Source: Shouchella shacheensis (lineage in GTDB: Bacteria; Bacillota; Bacilli; Bacillales; Bacillaceae_D). From it: DNA of 64,000 bases. The notes below the pieces were generated by a model. It saw only the letters and a list, made by a program, of their open reading frames with translations, was not told where the DNA came from and did not search any database. This document shows positions 8,635 to 16,007 of this stretch, piece after piece. Numbering within the stretch: the first letter of the stretch is position 1; every line of letters starts with the position of its first letter. Position numbers and translations under genes: made by a program. The stretch spans positions 33,278-97,277 of the forward strand of contig NZ_LLYY01000014.1 of the NCBI RefSeq assembly GCF_001484965.1. Direction: 5' to 3'.

Positions 8635-8693
8635 GCTGTTCCAAAGCTTTTTAAAAGTCTTGTTACAACAAAGAGGGCTACACCTTCTAACAT
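8563..8693 (-). CDS. Small toxin-like membrane peptide, two frames joined by a slippery site
   Basis: From the ATG at 8693, frame one gives 26 residues (MLEGVALFVVTRLLKSF... , stop at 8613). A T-TTA-AAA heptamer in codons 14-15 allows a -1 shift into a second frame running to a TAA at 8563. The joined product would be about 43 residues: an amphipathic start, then a basic stretch, a hydrophobic helix (VLAALILAGMLLV) and a basic tail. That looks like one intact small membrane toxin, so the locus is either programmed to frameshift or carries a one-base indel. GGGAGG precedes the ATG and can pair with CCCTC about 25 bases upstream. An opposite-strand RNA covers its 3' end. No family recognised. 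Confidence 0.45.
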
Positions 8694-8736
8694 ACTACCA
8701 CCCCCTCCCTATACAGCCACGAGAGGGAACGTGAAA

Positions 8737-8770
8737 GGTAAGGTCGTTATGACCTTACCCGGCGATTATA
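8737..8770 (-). promoter_or_regulatory. Promoter and 5' hairpin of the small-peptide gene
   Basis: A perfect extended -10 (TGT-TATAAT; TATAAT at 8765-8770 on the minus strand) is followed by a perfect 9-bp stem-loop GGTAAGGTC-N5-GACCTTACC (8737-8759), which would be the very 5' end of the mRNA. Stable 5' stems are typical of type I toxin mRNAs. Confidence 0.6.
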
Positions 8771-8967
8771 ACATGGATCGTGCGCTGATAGGGATTGCCT
8801 TTCCCCTAATCGACTAGTGCTGCTAACATTTCATTTGACTATATTCCTAAAGCATTATCATTTGTCCATTCTGTCGAAATAACAGCCTGCACCCAAGACG
8901 ATCAGCATTAAATGTTTTACGAGACAAACCCACACTCACCAGCCATAACGCTGGCGAGCCATCCTTT

Positions 8968-9282
8968 TCATTCCTTGCTTGCCACCAGCTCAAACTGAAG
9001 ATACACATCCTTCAAAGCGGCCTCAATCGCCTGGCCTGCTTTTCCGCGGTAATGGGTCTGCACGTTTTCTATCAGTTTCTCCACGCCATCGTTTAGACAG
9101 TAGCCCCGTAACAGTTGCCGAATATACGCACGCCCATGCTCTGTGGCAAGCGTGCACGAAGAATCGACAATCACTCCGTACGTAAAATCTAGCTCCAATG
9201 TGATGGTAATGGAATCGTATAGATTTCTAGCTGCCATCCCTTGTGGAAGCTTGGCGTGTCCTGCAATGAAATAGGTGTTCAT
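8968..9282 (-). CDS. DUF3870 domain-containing protein
   Basis: 104 residues from the ATG at 9282; AAGGAG lies 7 bases upstream, while the in-frame ATG one codon earlier is too close to it. The protein matches the DUF3870 family in length and in the Ala-Gly-His-Ala-Lys-Leu-Pro start and the Tyr-Gly-Val-Ile-Val-Asp-Ser segment. Function is unknown. Homologs often sit beside acyl-CoA or CoA-transferase catabolic genes, as here, 61 bases downstream of the acyl-CoA dehydrogenase and probably in the same operon. Confidence 0.8.
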   Translation of the reverse strand: MNTYFIAGHAKLPQGMAARNLYDSITITLELDFTYGVIVDSSCTLATEHGRAYIRQLLRGYCLNDGVEKLIENVQTHYRGKAGQAIEAALKDVYLQFELVASKE

Positions 9283-9343
9283 CATGGGTCTCCTTTTTTT
9301 CACTGATGTACGAGAGATCGTGCCGATTCTTCACTGCCTTCCC

Positions 9344-10555
9344 TTAGTTCGGGACAGACGCTTGTTCAAACGGCCATGCCGGCAATGATTTGCGAAGCGG
9401 CTTATCTTCCTTGTAGCCAAGCGCGTATTCTCCCTGCATAATCGTATGAATTTCTCTTGTGCCTTCGTAAATGACTGGGGCTTTGGAATTCCGCAGAAAG
9501 CGTTCTACCGGGTATTCATCCGAGTAGCCATACGCCCCGTGGATTTGGACGGCATCATTCGCGGCTTCAAACGCGGCATTGCAGGAAACCCACTTCGCGA
9601 GGGAGGTTTCCTTCGTGTTTCGTTTGCCTTGGTTTTTCAACCATCCTGCTTTAAAAACGAGCAGTTTGGAGATTTCAAGATTCGAACTCATCTTGGCAAT
9701 CATTTGCTGGACAAGCTGATGTTTGCCAATTTCTTTTCCAAACGTTTTTCGTTCGTGGCAGTATTTCAGGCTCGCTTCAAGGCTGGCTTCTATTAAACCG
9801 ACCGCTCCCGCAGCGACGGTAAATCGACCACTATCGAGCGCCGACATGGAAATCTTAAACCCTTCCCCTTCTTCCCCTAAGCGATTGGCCACAGGGACTC
9901 TGACATCGGTTAGGAAGACTTCGCCCGTATTGCCAGCGCGAATGCCTAGTTTCCCTTTGATCGCCTTCGTTTCCACGCCTTCGAAATCACGTTCGACAAT
10001 AAAGGCCGTAATGCCTTTATGAGCGACATCGCCATCGGTTTTTGCAAAAACAAGGAAGTGGTCGGCCACATCACAAAGGGAAATCCATGTTTTCGATCCA
10101 TTCAGAATGTAATGATCTCCATCCCGAACAGCGGTTGACTTCATCGCCGCTACATCGGACCCTGCGTCGGGTTCTGTCAGTCCAAAAGCGCCCACTTTCC
10201 GACCCTCGGCTTGCGGGGTCAAATACGTCTGCTTTTGCTCCTCGGTTCCCCACTGCAATAACGTCATGCTGTTCAACCCTGTGTGAACAGAAACGGCTGT
10301 ACGATACGCGGTGTCGCCCCGCTCCAACTCCTCACAGACAATCGCCAGCGTATTATAATCCATGCCAGCGCCCCCGTATTCTTCAGGGATGCAGACCCCC
10401 ATGAGCTGCAGCTCGGCCAATCGATTTAAAATCGACGGTTGAAACTCTCCTTTCCGATCCCACTCCTGAATATTGGGGATGATTTCCTTATCGACAAACT
10501 TCCTTACCATCTTCTTTACACTTTGCTGCTCTTCTGTTAATTCGAAATTCATCAT
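9344..10555 (-). CDS. Acyl-CoA dehydrogenase family protein
   Basis: 403 residues. All three domains of FAD-dependent acyl-CoA dehydrogenases are present: N-terminal helical domain, middle beta domain with the Phe-Gly-Leu-Thr-Glu-Pro-Asp-Ala-Gly-Ser-Asp signature, and C-terminal helical domain with Gln-Ile-His-Gly-Ala-Tyr-Gly-Tyr. The base Glu is expected in Tyr-Glu-Gly-Thr near residue 368. AGGAGG precedes the ATG at seven bases. It starts 11 bases after the CoA-transferase gene, so the pair likely activates and oxidises a short-chain or dicarboxylic acid by CoA transfer followed by alpha,beta-dehydrogenation. Confidence 0.92.
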   Translation of the reverse strand: MMNFELTEEQQSVKKMVRKFVDKEIIPNIQEWDRKGEFQPSILNRLAELQLMGVCIPEEYGGAGMDYNTLAIVCEELERGDTAYRTAVSVHTGLNSMTLLQWGTEEQKQTYLTPQAEGRKVGAFGLTEPDAGSDVAAMKSTAVRDGDHYILNGSKTWISLCDVADHFLVFAKTDGDVAHKGITAFIVERDFEGVETKAIKGKLGIRAGNTGEVFLTDVRVPVANRLGEEGEGFKISMSALDSGRFTVAAGAVGLIEASLEASLKYCHERKTFGKEIGKHQLVQQMIAKMSSNLEISKLLVFKAGWLKNQGKRNTKETSLAKWVSCNAAFEAANDAVQIHGAYGYSDEYPVERFLRNSKAPVIYEGTREIHTIMQGEYALGYKEDKPLRKSLPAWPFEQASVPN

Positions 10556-10566
10556 GACAATTCCTC

Positions 10567-11751
10567 CTAGATCGTTTTATTTTGTTTAAATTTCGTTATT
10601 TCTTCCGGCTGATAGCCAATTTCCTCAAGCAGTGTTTCGGTGTGTTCCCCGTATAATGGAGGATGATGCCTCATGGTCACGGGCGTTTTCGATAATTTTA
10701 ACGGCGAGCCGGTGACTGTAAGATCGTCGATGAGAGGATGCTCCATCTCCACGACCATGTCTCTCGCCTTGATTTGAGAATCGTCAAACATCTCGGCTAC
10801 GGTGTTGATAGGCCCGTTCGGAACACCAGCTGCATCGAATTGCTCCTTCCACTCGGCTTTTTCCTTTTTCAAAAGCTCTTCTTCACAAATGGCCGTCAGT
10901 TGATCTCTATTCGCCAACCGATTTTCATTATGAAGAAATTCAGGCACCTCCGCTAATTCAGGCCTCCCCAAAACAGCGGCGAACCGTTTAAATTGCTCGT
11001 CATTCCCTACGGCCACGACCAAATCGCCATCCTTTGCCGCAAACACTTGATACGGGGAAATATTGGGATGGTGATTCCCCATTCGCTTCGGCACGACGCC
11101 ACTGCATAAGTAATTGCTTGCCACATTAATTAACGCAGATACTTGGCAATCCAGTAGTGAAATATCGAGTTCCTGCCCTTCCCCCGTCTGCGCTCGATGA
11201 TGCAATGCAGATAAAATCCCGATGCATGTGTATAACCCTGTCAGCACATCGGCAATCGCCACCCCCACTTTCACCGGGCTCCCTTCTGCTTCGCCCGTAA
11301 TGCTCATCAAACCGCTCATCGCTTGAATGATGTAATCATAGCCAGGCAAATCCTTATAGGGACCAGACGACCCAAACCCGGTGATTGAAGCCATAATCAG
11401 CCCGGGATGTTCCGCTTTTAACGACGCATAGCCCAGACCCATTTTTTCCAGCGTGCCCGCTTTAAAATTTTCAACGATGGCATCGCTAGAAGCGGCCAGT
11501 TTGCGAAAAATTTCTTTTCCTTCTTCGGTTTTTAAGTTCAGCGTCATTCCACGTTTATTTCGGTTGGCACTCAAATAGTAAGCGCTTTCTCAACCAACAA
11601 AAGGCGGTCCCCATCCTCTCGTTTCATCCCCTGATTCATGGTGTTCGACCTTGATCACTTCTGCTCCTAAGTCACCGAGGATCATCGAGCAAAACGGACC
11701 CGCCAGCACGCGAGACACATCCATGATGCGGATTCCTTTTAACGCTCCCAT
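10567..11751 (-). pseudogene. CaiB/BaiF CoA-transferase family gene interrupted by an in-frame TGA
   Basis: Family III CoA-transferase of about 394 residues with Leu-Ala-Gly-Pro-Phe-Cys and Gly-Ala-Glu-Val-Ile-Lys-Val-Glu near the N-terminus, Asn-Lys-Arg-Gly-Met-Thr-Leu-Asn-Leu and the Pro-Gly-Tyr-Asp core. The frame is unbroken except for one TGA at 11590-11592. Homologs have Val-Gly-Gly-Glu-Ser-Ala-Tyr at this point, so a single GGA-to-TGA change explains it. No frameshift is needed. A restart at the ATG at 11574 would lack the first 59 residues. The start chosen (11751) has a GGGGGTGAGG site. It is either a recent nonsense mutation or a sequencing error. The downstream acyl-CoA dehydrogenase is intact. 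Confidence 0.85.
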
Positions 11752-11962
11752 CACGACCTCACCCCCATCAAGCATTTCTCACTAAAAAAGAGCCAGCAAA
11801 ACAAACAATGCTCGCGCACTGATCGTCTCACTGACCCCTATTCACGGCTCGTCTTCCGGCAACGAAAGATCGAGTGAACAACGTCAATGGTATTCGTTTG
11901 ATTGAACCTACATTCAAGCCGGTCATGCAGCAAGGGCATTGCTGTCATCGGTTGTTACTGTC

Positions 11963-11991
11963 AGTATATACTGTGTGATCGAATGTTACAA
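11963..11991 (-). promoter_or_regulatory. Promoter of the CoA-transferase operon with overlapping palindrome
   Basis: On the minus strand TTGTAA (11986-11991) and TATACT (11963-11968) are separated by 17 bases, a good sigma-A promoter. The -10 lies inside the perfect 12-bp palindrome CAGTATATACTG (11962-11973), a plausible operator for a local repressor. The predicted 5' leader is about 200 bases. Confidence 0.55.
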
Positions 11992-12068
11992 CAACTATTT
12001 TTGGGCTTATCAACTGGAGTACATGAGCAAAGATGTTGCAAAGCGGCTACCAAACTCATGTAGGGGGC

Positions 12069-12164
12069 TTATTCATGTTTAATCAGTAGAAGCACCAATG
12101 TCAACAAGGCAATTATAAACATTCCAGACCCCATTGCTAAACTAAGTGCTTCATATACTAACAT
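12069..12164 (-). CDS. Putative holin-like toxin (Hol_Tox type, type I TA toxin)
   Basis: 31 residues: Met-Leu-Val-Tyr-Glu-Ala-Leu-Ser-Leu-Ala, then a hydrophobic helix and a basic end. The VYEAL start, a Gly-Met-Phe-Ile-Ile-Ala-Leu-type core and a single membrane span are the hallmarks of the small holin-like toxins common in Bacilli. A strong site (AAAGGAGGTGATACC) precedes the ATG. The site lies entirely inside a perfect 11-bp inverted repeat, so the untreated mRNA should not be translated. It is too short for ordinary gene callers. I could not identify its antisense RNA. Confidence 0.75.
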   Translation of the reverse strand: MLVYEALSLAMGSGMFIIALLTLVLLLIKHE

Positions 12165-12165
12165 G

Positions 12166-12193
12166 GTATCACCTCCTTTCACGGAGGTGATAC
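12166..12193 (-). promoter_or_regulatory. Shine-Dalgarno-occluding hairpin of the holin-like toxin
   Basis: A perfect 11-bp inverted repeat, GTATCACCTCC-N6-GGAGGTGATAC, has the right arm containing the toxin ribosome-binding site on the minus-strand mRNA. A TATAAT lies upstream on the minus strand (12231-12236), giving a leader of about 60 bases. Confidence 0.8.
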
Positions 12194-12342
12194 TATACAC
12201 CCGTACATGAGTTATTCAGCTTCGTCTATTATAACTTAGAATATCTAAATTTTGTATTACATTTCTACTTATACCCAAAGTATACATGTACTACTTTAAT
12301 ACAGTACATTTAAGTACTACCTTTTCAACTTCACATTAATAG

Positions 12343-12371
12343 TTGGCGCTTAACGGTTTCTAGTTTATTAT
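12343..12371 (+). promoter_or_regulatory. Putative promoter of the third small-ORF module
   Basis: TTGGCG (12343-12348), a 17-base spacer, and TATTAT (12366-12371). Predicted start is near 12378, about 20 bases before the hairpin that covers the ribosome-binding site. Confidence 0.45.
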
Positions 12372-12397
12372 TGGTACTAGCAGCTTCAAGAAACGCG

Positions 12398-12432
12398 CCT
12401 CTGTCCTTTCGTTACTGCAAACGGAAGGGAGG
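12398..12432 (+). promoter_or_regulatory. Hairpin covering a GGGAGG ribosome-binding site
   Basis: CCTC...CCTTTCGTT-N6-AACGGAAGG-GAGG can fold into a stem in which the Shine-Dalgarno GGGAGG of the following small ORF is paired, the same logic as at the two other modules in this region. Confidence 0.5.
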
Positions 12433-12441
12433 TGTAAGTCT

Positions 12442-12603
12442 ATCCCTTTATCACGTAAACAACGCGTAGAACGGAAAAAACGCAATAAAAAAAGCGGCCG
12501 GAAATTAGTCCTTTCCGTTGCCGCTGCGCTTTTTTACCTGGCTCTCGAAGAATCGGTAAAAAAGCTTGTTGCGTTACTATTCAAAGCCTTAACGGGCTTT
12601 TAG
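12442..12603 (+). CDS. Small basic/hydrophobic ORF with ATC in the start position
   Basis: 53 codons read IPLSRKQRVERKKRNKK... (very basic), then a hydrophobic helix and a second hydrophobic segment to the stop at 12603. GGAGG sits nine bases before an ATC codon, exactly where a start codon should be; no ATG, GTG or TTG is available in frame. So this is either initiated at ATC or a toxin ORF silenced by ATG-to-ATC mutation. A strong two-way terminator stem (about 12488-12535) lies inside it, which also allows the view that the transcript is non-coding. No family recognised. Confidence 0.3.
   Translation: MPLSRKQRVERKKRNKKSGRKLVLSVAAALFYLALEESVKKLVALLFKALTGF
12488..12535. terminator. Bidirectional intrinsic terminator
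   Basis: AGCGGC-CGGAAA-N7-TTTCCG-tt-GCCGCT forms a long stem flanked by a T run on both strands (six T on the plus side, seven on the minus side). It could end a rightward RNA from 12378 and a leftward RNA from a TATAAT around 12735. Confidence 0.6.
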
Positions 12604-12780
12604 GCGGAATTAAGCGTACGCACGGCACGGGACACAACCATATGCTGCCGGTGTCTTAGCGGACCTTGCCGGCGTGGAGGTGCGTTCGCTGCTTATGCTT
12701 CGGCCGTGCGGCCTTTCCGTCTATCTATTAATATTATATCCATTTCACTAAGTTATATGCATAATATGGTCGGACATAAT

Positions 12781-12877
12781 AAAAACGTCTTGGCTTAGCG
12801 GTCCAAGACGTTCTTTTGCGTAATAGTGTAGTCCGCACCTTACGCGGTGTGTAGTCTATCCCTATGTCTTTATGATA
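12781..12877 (-). ncRNA. Putative small RNA, about 85 nt
   Basis: On the minus strand an extended -10 (TGC-TATCAT, at 12872-12877) with a weak TTGCAT 17 bases upstream predicts a start near 12865. The RNA would end at a perfect 10-bp terminator stem (AACGTCTTGG-N9-CCAAGACGTT, 12784-12812) followed by five T. It contains a short CCGC/GCGG stem. No ORF fits inside. It may be the antisense partner of a rightward transcript from the 12.4 kb module. The rest of 12604-12780 is GC-rich with several short stems and no convincing ORF. The stretch 12880-13090 shows nothing I can name. Confidence 0.4.
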
Positions 12878-13106
12878 GCAAGACAACTTGACTAATGCAA
12901 GCATTACTACAGTCGGAGGGGCTCTTCCGCCTGAAGCTGCAATGAATGGTGCTGCACATACTGCGGCGACTCCATGAGAAAATTTGAAGCTTTTTCTCTT
13001 TATCAAATGGAAGCAAAAAGACTAACAGAGCTTGAGCCTATGACAAAGCCATTAAACTCAATTAGACCCGATCTCTAGGGAAAAGAGATCAGGCCCACGG
13101 CTTCGT

Positions 13107-15464
13107 TTAATCAGCGACCATTTCCAAGTCGTCGATTCGTTTCTCCAAGTAATCCACGTCTTTCTTGGCATGAAAGCGCTCGGCTTTTTCCACTTTGACA
13201 GCGACACTGTATTGAGGAATCCCTGAAGGTCCGTCATAAATCCCTTTTGGAATTAAGAAGTTGCCTTCGGGGAAATGAAGCCCCACATTGCCACTCGCAA
13301 TCTCCGCAACATGAGCCTTTCCTTGAAAGGTGCCGTGCTGATTATAGACGACGACGGCTTCTCCGTTGGCAATGTTCAGCTTCCTTGCATCGTCTTCGCT
13401 CATGAGAACATCGTAGCGACCAGCCGCGTTAAATGGATCGGTCTCTTTGTAGACCATCGAGTTGAACTGTTTGCCACGCCGCGTCGTAATATAGAACGTG
13501 CCCTCTGGTTTATTCAAGTTTGGAATATCGACCGAAATCAAATTTCCTTTTCCATCAGGCGTTGGGCAAACGCCCCCTTCGCATAACCACGCGCCTCCCC
13601 ATTGGAACACGTCGCCTTGTTTTTTCAGATGTTGAACGCCATCATAGTCTTTATTGGCGAGGGCGATTTCGTCGCGGATCGCTTGCCCGTCTTTAAAATC
13701 AACGAGGTGCGCGGTTTGGGGTTTGACCCGTTTGGCCAGGTCAATGTAAATTTTCCATTCGGCTCGTGCTTCTTCGACTAGCTGTTTATTGCCTTCAATT
13801 TCAGGAGAGAAATACACCATTCGTTCCGTCGACGTCGACGTTCCGCCTCCGTCTTGTTCATACCGCGTCTTGGCTGGAAGCACAATCACCGCTTCCTTCG
13901 CCTCCACCAGTGTCGACGTATTAAAGATAATGTCCTGATGCACGCGGATGTCTAATTCAGACAATGCCTTCTCAATGAAGTGAGGATTTGGCATCGTTTC
14001 TAAGAAATTCCCGCCGCTCATATAATACAGTTTTAGCTTTCGTTCGTGATCCTTTGGCAGCATCGCATTCTCAAGAGACACTCCAACAATGTCGCCTTGC
14101 CATCTCGGAAGCGTAAAGTTCCAGAGGTTTTCGATTCGCTTGACGTTCTCGGCGTCCCAGCCTCCGCCAGGAAGAACAAACGGATCGGCGCCCATTTCGC
14201 CAGACCCTTGGACACTGGAATGCCCACGGAACGGCATCAGGCCGGCATGCTTGCGCCCTAAGTGACCGCGCAGGAGGGCGAGGTTGGCGACTTGGGAAAT
14301 ATTGTCCGTGGCAAAGGAATGCATCGTTAACCCGAGCGCCCACGCATAGACCGCGCTTTTGCTGTTTGCCAAAAGTTCAGCCAGCTCGATGATTCTTTCT
14401 TTGGCAATCCCTGAAGACTTCACAATCTCTTCCCAAGACTGAGCTTGCACTTTCGCTTGAAGCTCCTCATAATGATTCACATGTTCGTGAACAAAGGCAT
14501 GGTTAATCGCCGAACCCTGTTCGGATTCTTCCATCTCGAACCAGTGCTTCATGATGCCATGCATGAACGCAATATCCCCACCAATATTGATTTGATAGAA
14601 ATCATCCGCGACCTTTGTACCAAAGAGGGCTGATTCCGCATTCGAAGGAACCCAATATTCATCCATCGCCGGCTCTCGGTATGGATTGATCACAATAATT
14701 TTTGTCCCTTTTTTCTTCGCTGCCAGCATATACTTTGTAGAAACCGGAGAACTGTTCGAAGCCACCGACCCCCAGAATAGGAGCACATCCGTGCCAATCC
14801 AATCTTGATAGTTGGCACTGCTTGCGCCCACCCCGATCGACCGTTTAAGCGCTGTCTTCGAAGGGGAATGGCAAATACGAGAAGCGTTGTCAATATGGTT
14901 GGTTCCAAGAAAACGAGAGACCTTTGCCGCTACATAATAAGACTCATTGGTGATCCCTCTTGAAGTTAAATAAAAGCCATATTGCTTAGGGTCCAATCGT
15001 TTCATCTTCTCAGCGATCATATCCATCGCTTCGTCCCAACCGAGACGGGAAAATGTTCGTTCCCCCTTGCGACGAATCAACGGGTATGGAATTCGCCCTA
15101 ACTCACGCAACTCTTCGCTCTTGTATTTCTTTAGCTCATCAATGTCTGCGTGCACCACTTCTTCCTTCATCGCAGGCATTGTGTTTAGACGCAGCACATT
15201 CAGCCGAGTCGTACAGATATGCGGCCCCTTGAGGGTTTGGTCTTGCAAGCCTGAAACCCCTAAGGCACAGCCATCACACACCCCTTTGGTAAGGATGTTT
15301 TTCGCGTAATTGAGATTGTCTTTGTTGTCCCACATCACTTTCATCGTATCTCGAATATGTTTCGGTTTCACCTTGCCTAGACCAAAGGGAATCGGACTCA
15401 CCCAATGCTCTGGGGCGGGCTTTTTCGACAGTTTCATCGGTCCTTGGTGTTTCGTATCTCCCAT
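13107..15464 (-). CDS. FdhF/YdeP family molybdopterin oxidoreductase
   Basis: 785 residues from the ATG at 15464 (GAGGAGG upstream); the longer frame to 15566 runs through a leader hairpin. Near the N-terminus a Cys-Asp-Gly-Cys-Ala-Leu-Gly motif (about residue 61) is typical of the FdhF/YdeP branch of formate dehydrogenase-like proteins, followed by the molybdopterin-binding domain (Ile-Cys-His-Ser-Pro-Ser, Trp-Gly-Ser-Val-Ala-Ser-Asn) and a C-terminal molydopterin dinucleotide-binding domain near 650-760. No in-frame TGA selenocysteine is present. Substrate is unproven, but its neighbours (DUF2294 and a formate transporter) favour formate. Its 5' leader has a motif and stem shared with the transporter gene. 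Confidence 0.9.
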   Translation of the reverse strand: MGDTKHQGPMKLSKKPAPEHWVSPIPFGLGKVKPKHIRDTMKVMWDNKDNLNYAKNILTKGVCDGCALGVSGLQDQTLKGPHICTTRLNVLRLNTMPAMKEEVVHADIDELKKYKSEELRELGRIPYPLIRRKGERTFSRLGWDEAMDMIAEKMKRLDPKQYGFYLTSRGITNESYYVAAKVSRFLGTNHIDNASRICHSPSKTALKRSIGVGASSANYQDWIGTDVLLFWGSVASNSSPVSTKYMLAAKKKGTKIIVINPYREPAMDEYWVPSNAESALFGTKVADDFYQINIGGDIAFMHGIMKHWFEMEESEQGSAINHAFVHEHVNHYEELQAKVQAQSWEEIVKSSGIAKERIIELAELLANSKSAVYAWALGLTMHSFATDNISQVANLALLRGHLGRKHAGLMPFRGHSSVQGSGEMGADPFVLPGGGWDAENVKRIENLWNFTLPRWQGDIVGVSLENAMLPKDHERKLKLYYMSGGNFLETMPNPHFIEKALSELDIRVHQDIIFNTSTLVEAKEAVIVLPAKTRYEQDGGGTSTSTERMVYFSPEIEGNKQLVEEARAEWKIYIDLAKRVKPQTAHLVDFKDGQAIRDEIALANKDYDGVQHLKKQGDVFQWGGAWLCEGGVCPTPDGKGNLISVDIPNLNKPEGTFYITTRRGKQFNSMVYKETDPFNAAGRYDVLMSEDDARKLNIANGEAVVVYNQHGTFQGKAHVAEIASGNVGLHFPEGNFLIPKGIYDGPSGIPQYSVAVKVEKAERFHAKKDVDYLEKRIDDLEMVAD

Positions 15465-15490
15465 GTTTGCTCCTCCTCGTTTCAAATAAA

Positions 15491-15534
15491 AACCACCGTC
15501 CATCCTTTTGTTAGAAACAAAAACGACGGTGGTT
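15491..15534 (-). promoter_or_regulatory. Terminator-like stem in the fdhF leader
   Basis: A perfect 10-bp outer stem (AACCACCGTC/GACGGTGGTT) with an inner TTTTGTT/AACAAAA stem is followed on the minus strand by TTTATTTG, giving five T in all. It ends 26 bases before the fdhF start codon. It may be an attenuator of fdhF, the terminator of DUF2294, or both. Confidence 0.6.
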
Positions 15535-15543
15535 ACGTCTTTT

Positions 15544-15568
15544 GCAGGGTCGCTACTAAGTGTCAAAG
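15544..15568 (-). promoter_or_regulatory. Conserved mini-hairpin motif, copy 1 (fdhF leader)
   Basis: On the minus strand: TTTGACAC, then GUAG-CGACC-CUGC (4-bp stem, loop CGACC), then nine bases to the attenuator stem. Two related copies lie in the formate/nitrite transporter leader (17003 and 17069), one at the same distance from its stem. Confidence 0.5.
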
Positions 15569-15573
15569 CTCAT

Positions 15574-15933
15574 TTATGTGGAAAATTTCTCTTCTATATT
15601 CTCATTAAAAATAAAGATGGACATGCCAAAATCACGAGGAATATCAATGTCCACAAACAAGTCGACATACTTGCATCCTAACAACTCTTCCATCTCGAGC
15701 GGTGGATTCTTTCGATACATATCTTTCACCATTTCCGTGCGTGCCGCGCGGAGCAGCTGTTTCCCCTCATCGGCTGTAGCCATGAATTTTTCCACTGGTG
15801 ATAGATTGCCTTCCATTTCGCAGATCGCCCAGTTCTTGCAAAACGTTGTTGTAATTTTACTTGGTCCTTTTCCCATATGCTTCTTTCTGAAAGAGCGAAC
15901 TAGGTTACTGAATTCTGCCTCATACTTATTCAT
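15574..15933 (-). CDS. DUF2294 / MpsC family protein
   Basis: 119 residues from the ATG at 15933 (AGGAGG seven bases upstream). It matches the DUF2294 (MpsC) family in length and pattern: an N-terminal helix with Gly-Lys-Gly-Pro-Ser-Lys, a central Leu-Ser-Pro-Val-Glu-Lys, and a C-terminal acidic Asp-Ile-Asp-Ile-Pro. MpsC-type proteins are linked with membrane-potential generation and bicarbonate in staphylococci, but the biochemical role of this family is unsettled. In Bacillus relatives it often stands beside formate dehydrogenase-like genes, as here. Confidence 0.8.
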   Translation of the reverse strand: MNKYEAEFSNLVRSFRKKHMGKGPSKITTTFCKNWAICEMEGNLSPVEKFMATADEGKQLLRAARTEMVKDMYRKNPPLEMEELLGCKYVDLFVDIDIPRDFGMSIFIFNENIEEKFST

Positions 15934-15973
15934 AGTGCCCTCCTGCGTAACGTGCGTGTTCAAAAAGGAAGAC

Positions 15974-15999
15974 AAAAAAGAGCGGAGTGGTTCCCCTCT
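15974..15999 (-). terminator. Terminator of the formate/nitrite transporter gene
   Basis: AGAGnGGA/TCCnCTCT stem with a short loop, followed by a run of T residues on the minus strand, just after the transporter stop codon. Confidence 0.65.
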
Positions 16000-16007
16000 T
16001 CAAAGAG

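Noticed and set aside
11590..11592. Selenocysteine or readthrough at the CoA-transferase TGA
   Set aside because: Homologs have Gly here, no SECIS-like hairpin follows, and the enzyme family has no selenoprotein members.
12734..13006. 90-residue leftward ORF
   Set aside because: It runs through a terminator stem and a promoter, has no ribosome-binding site, and its sequence does not look protein-like after the first 40 residues.
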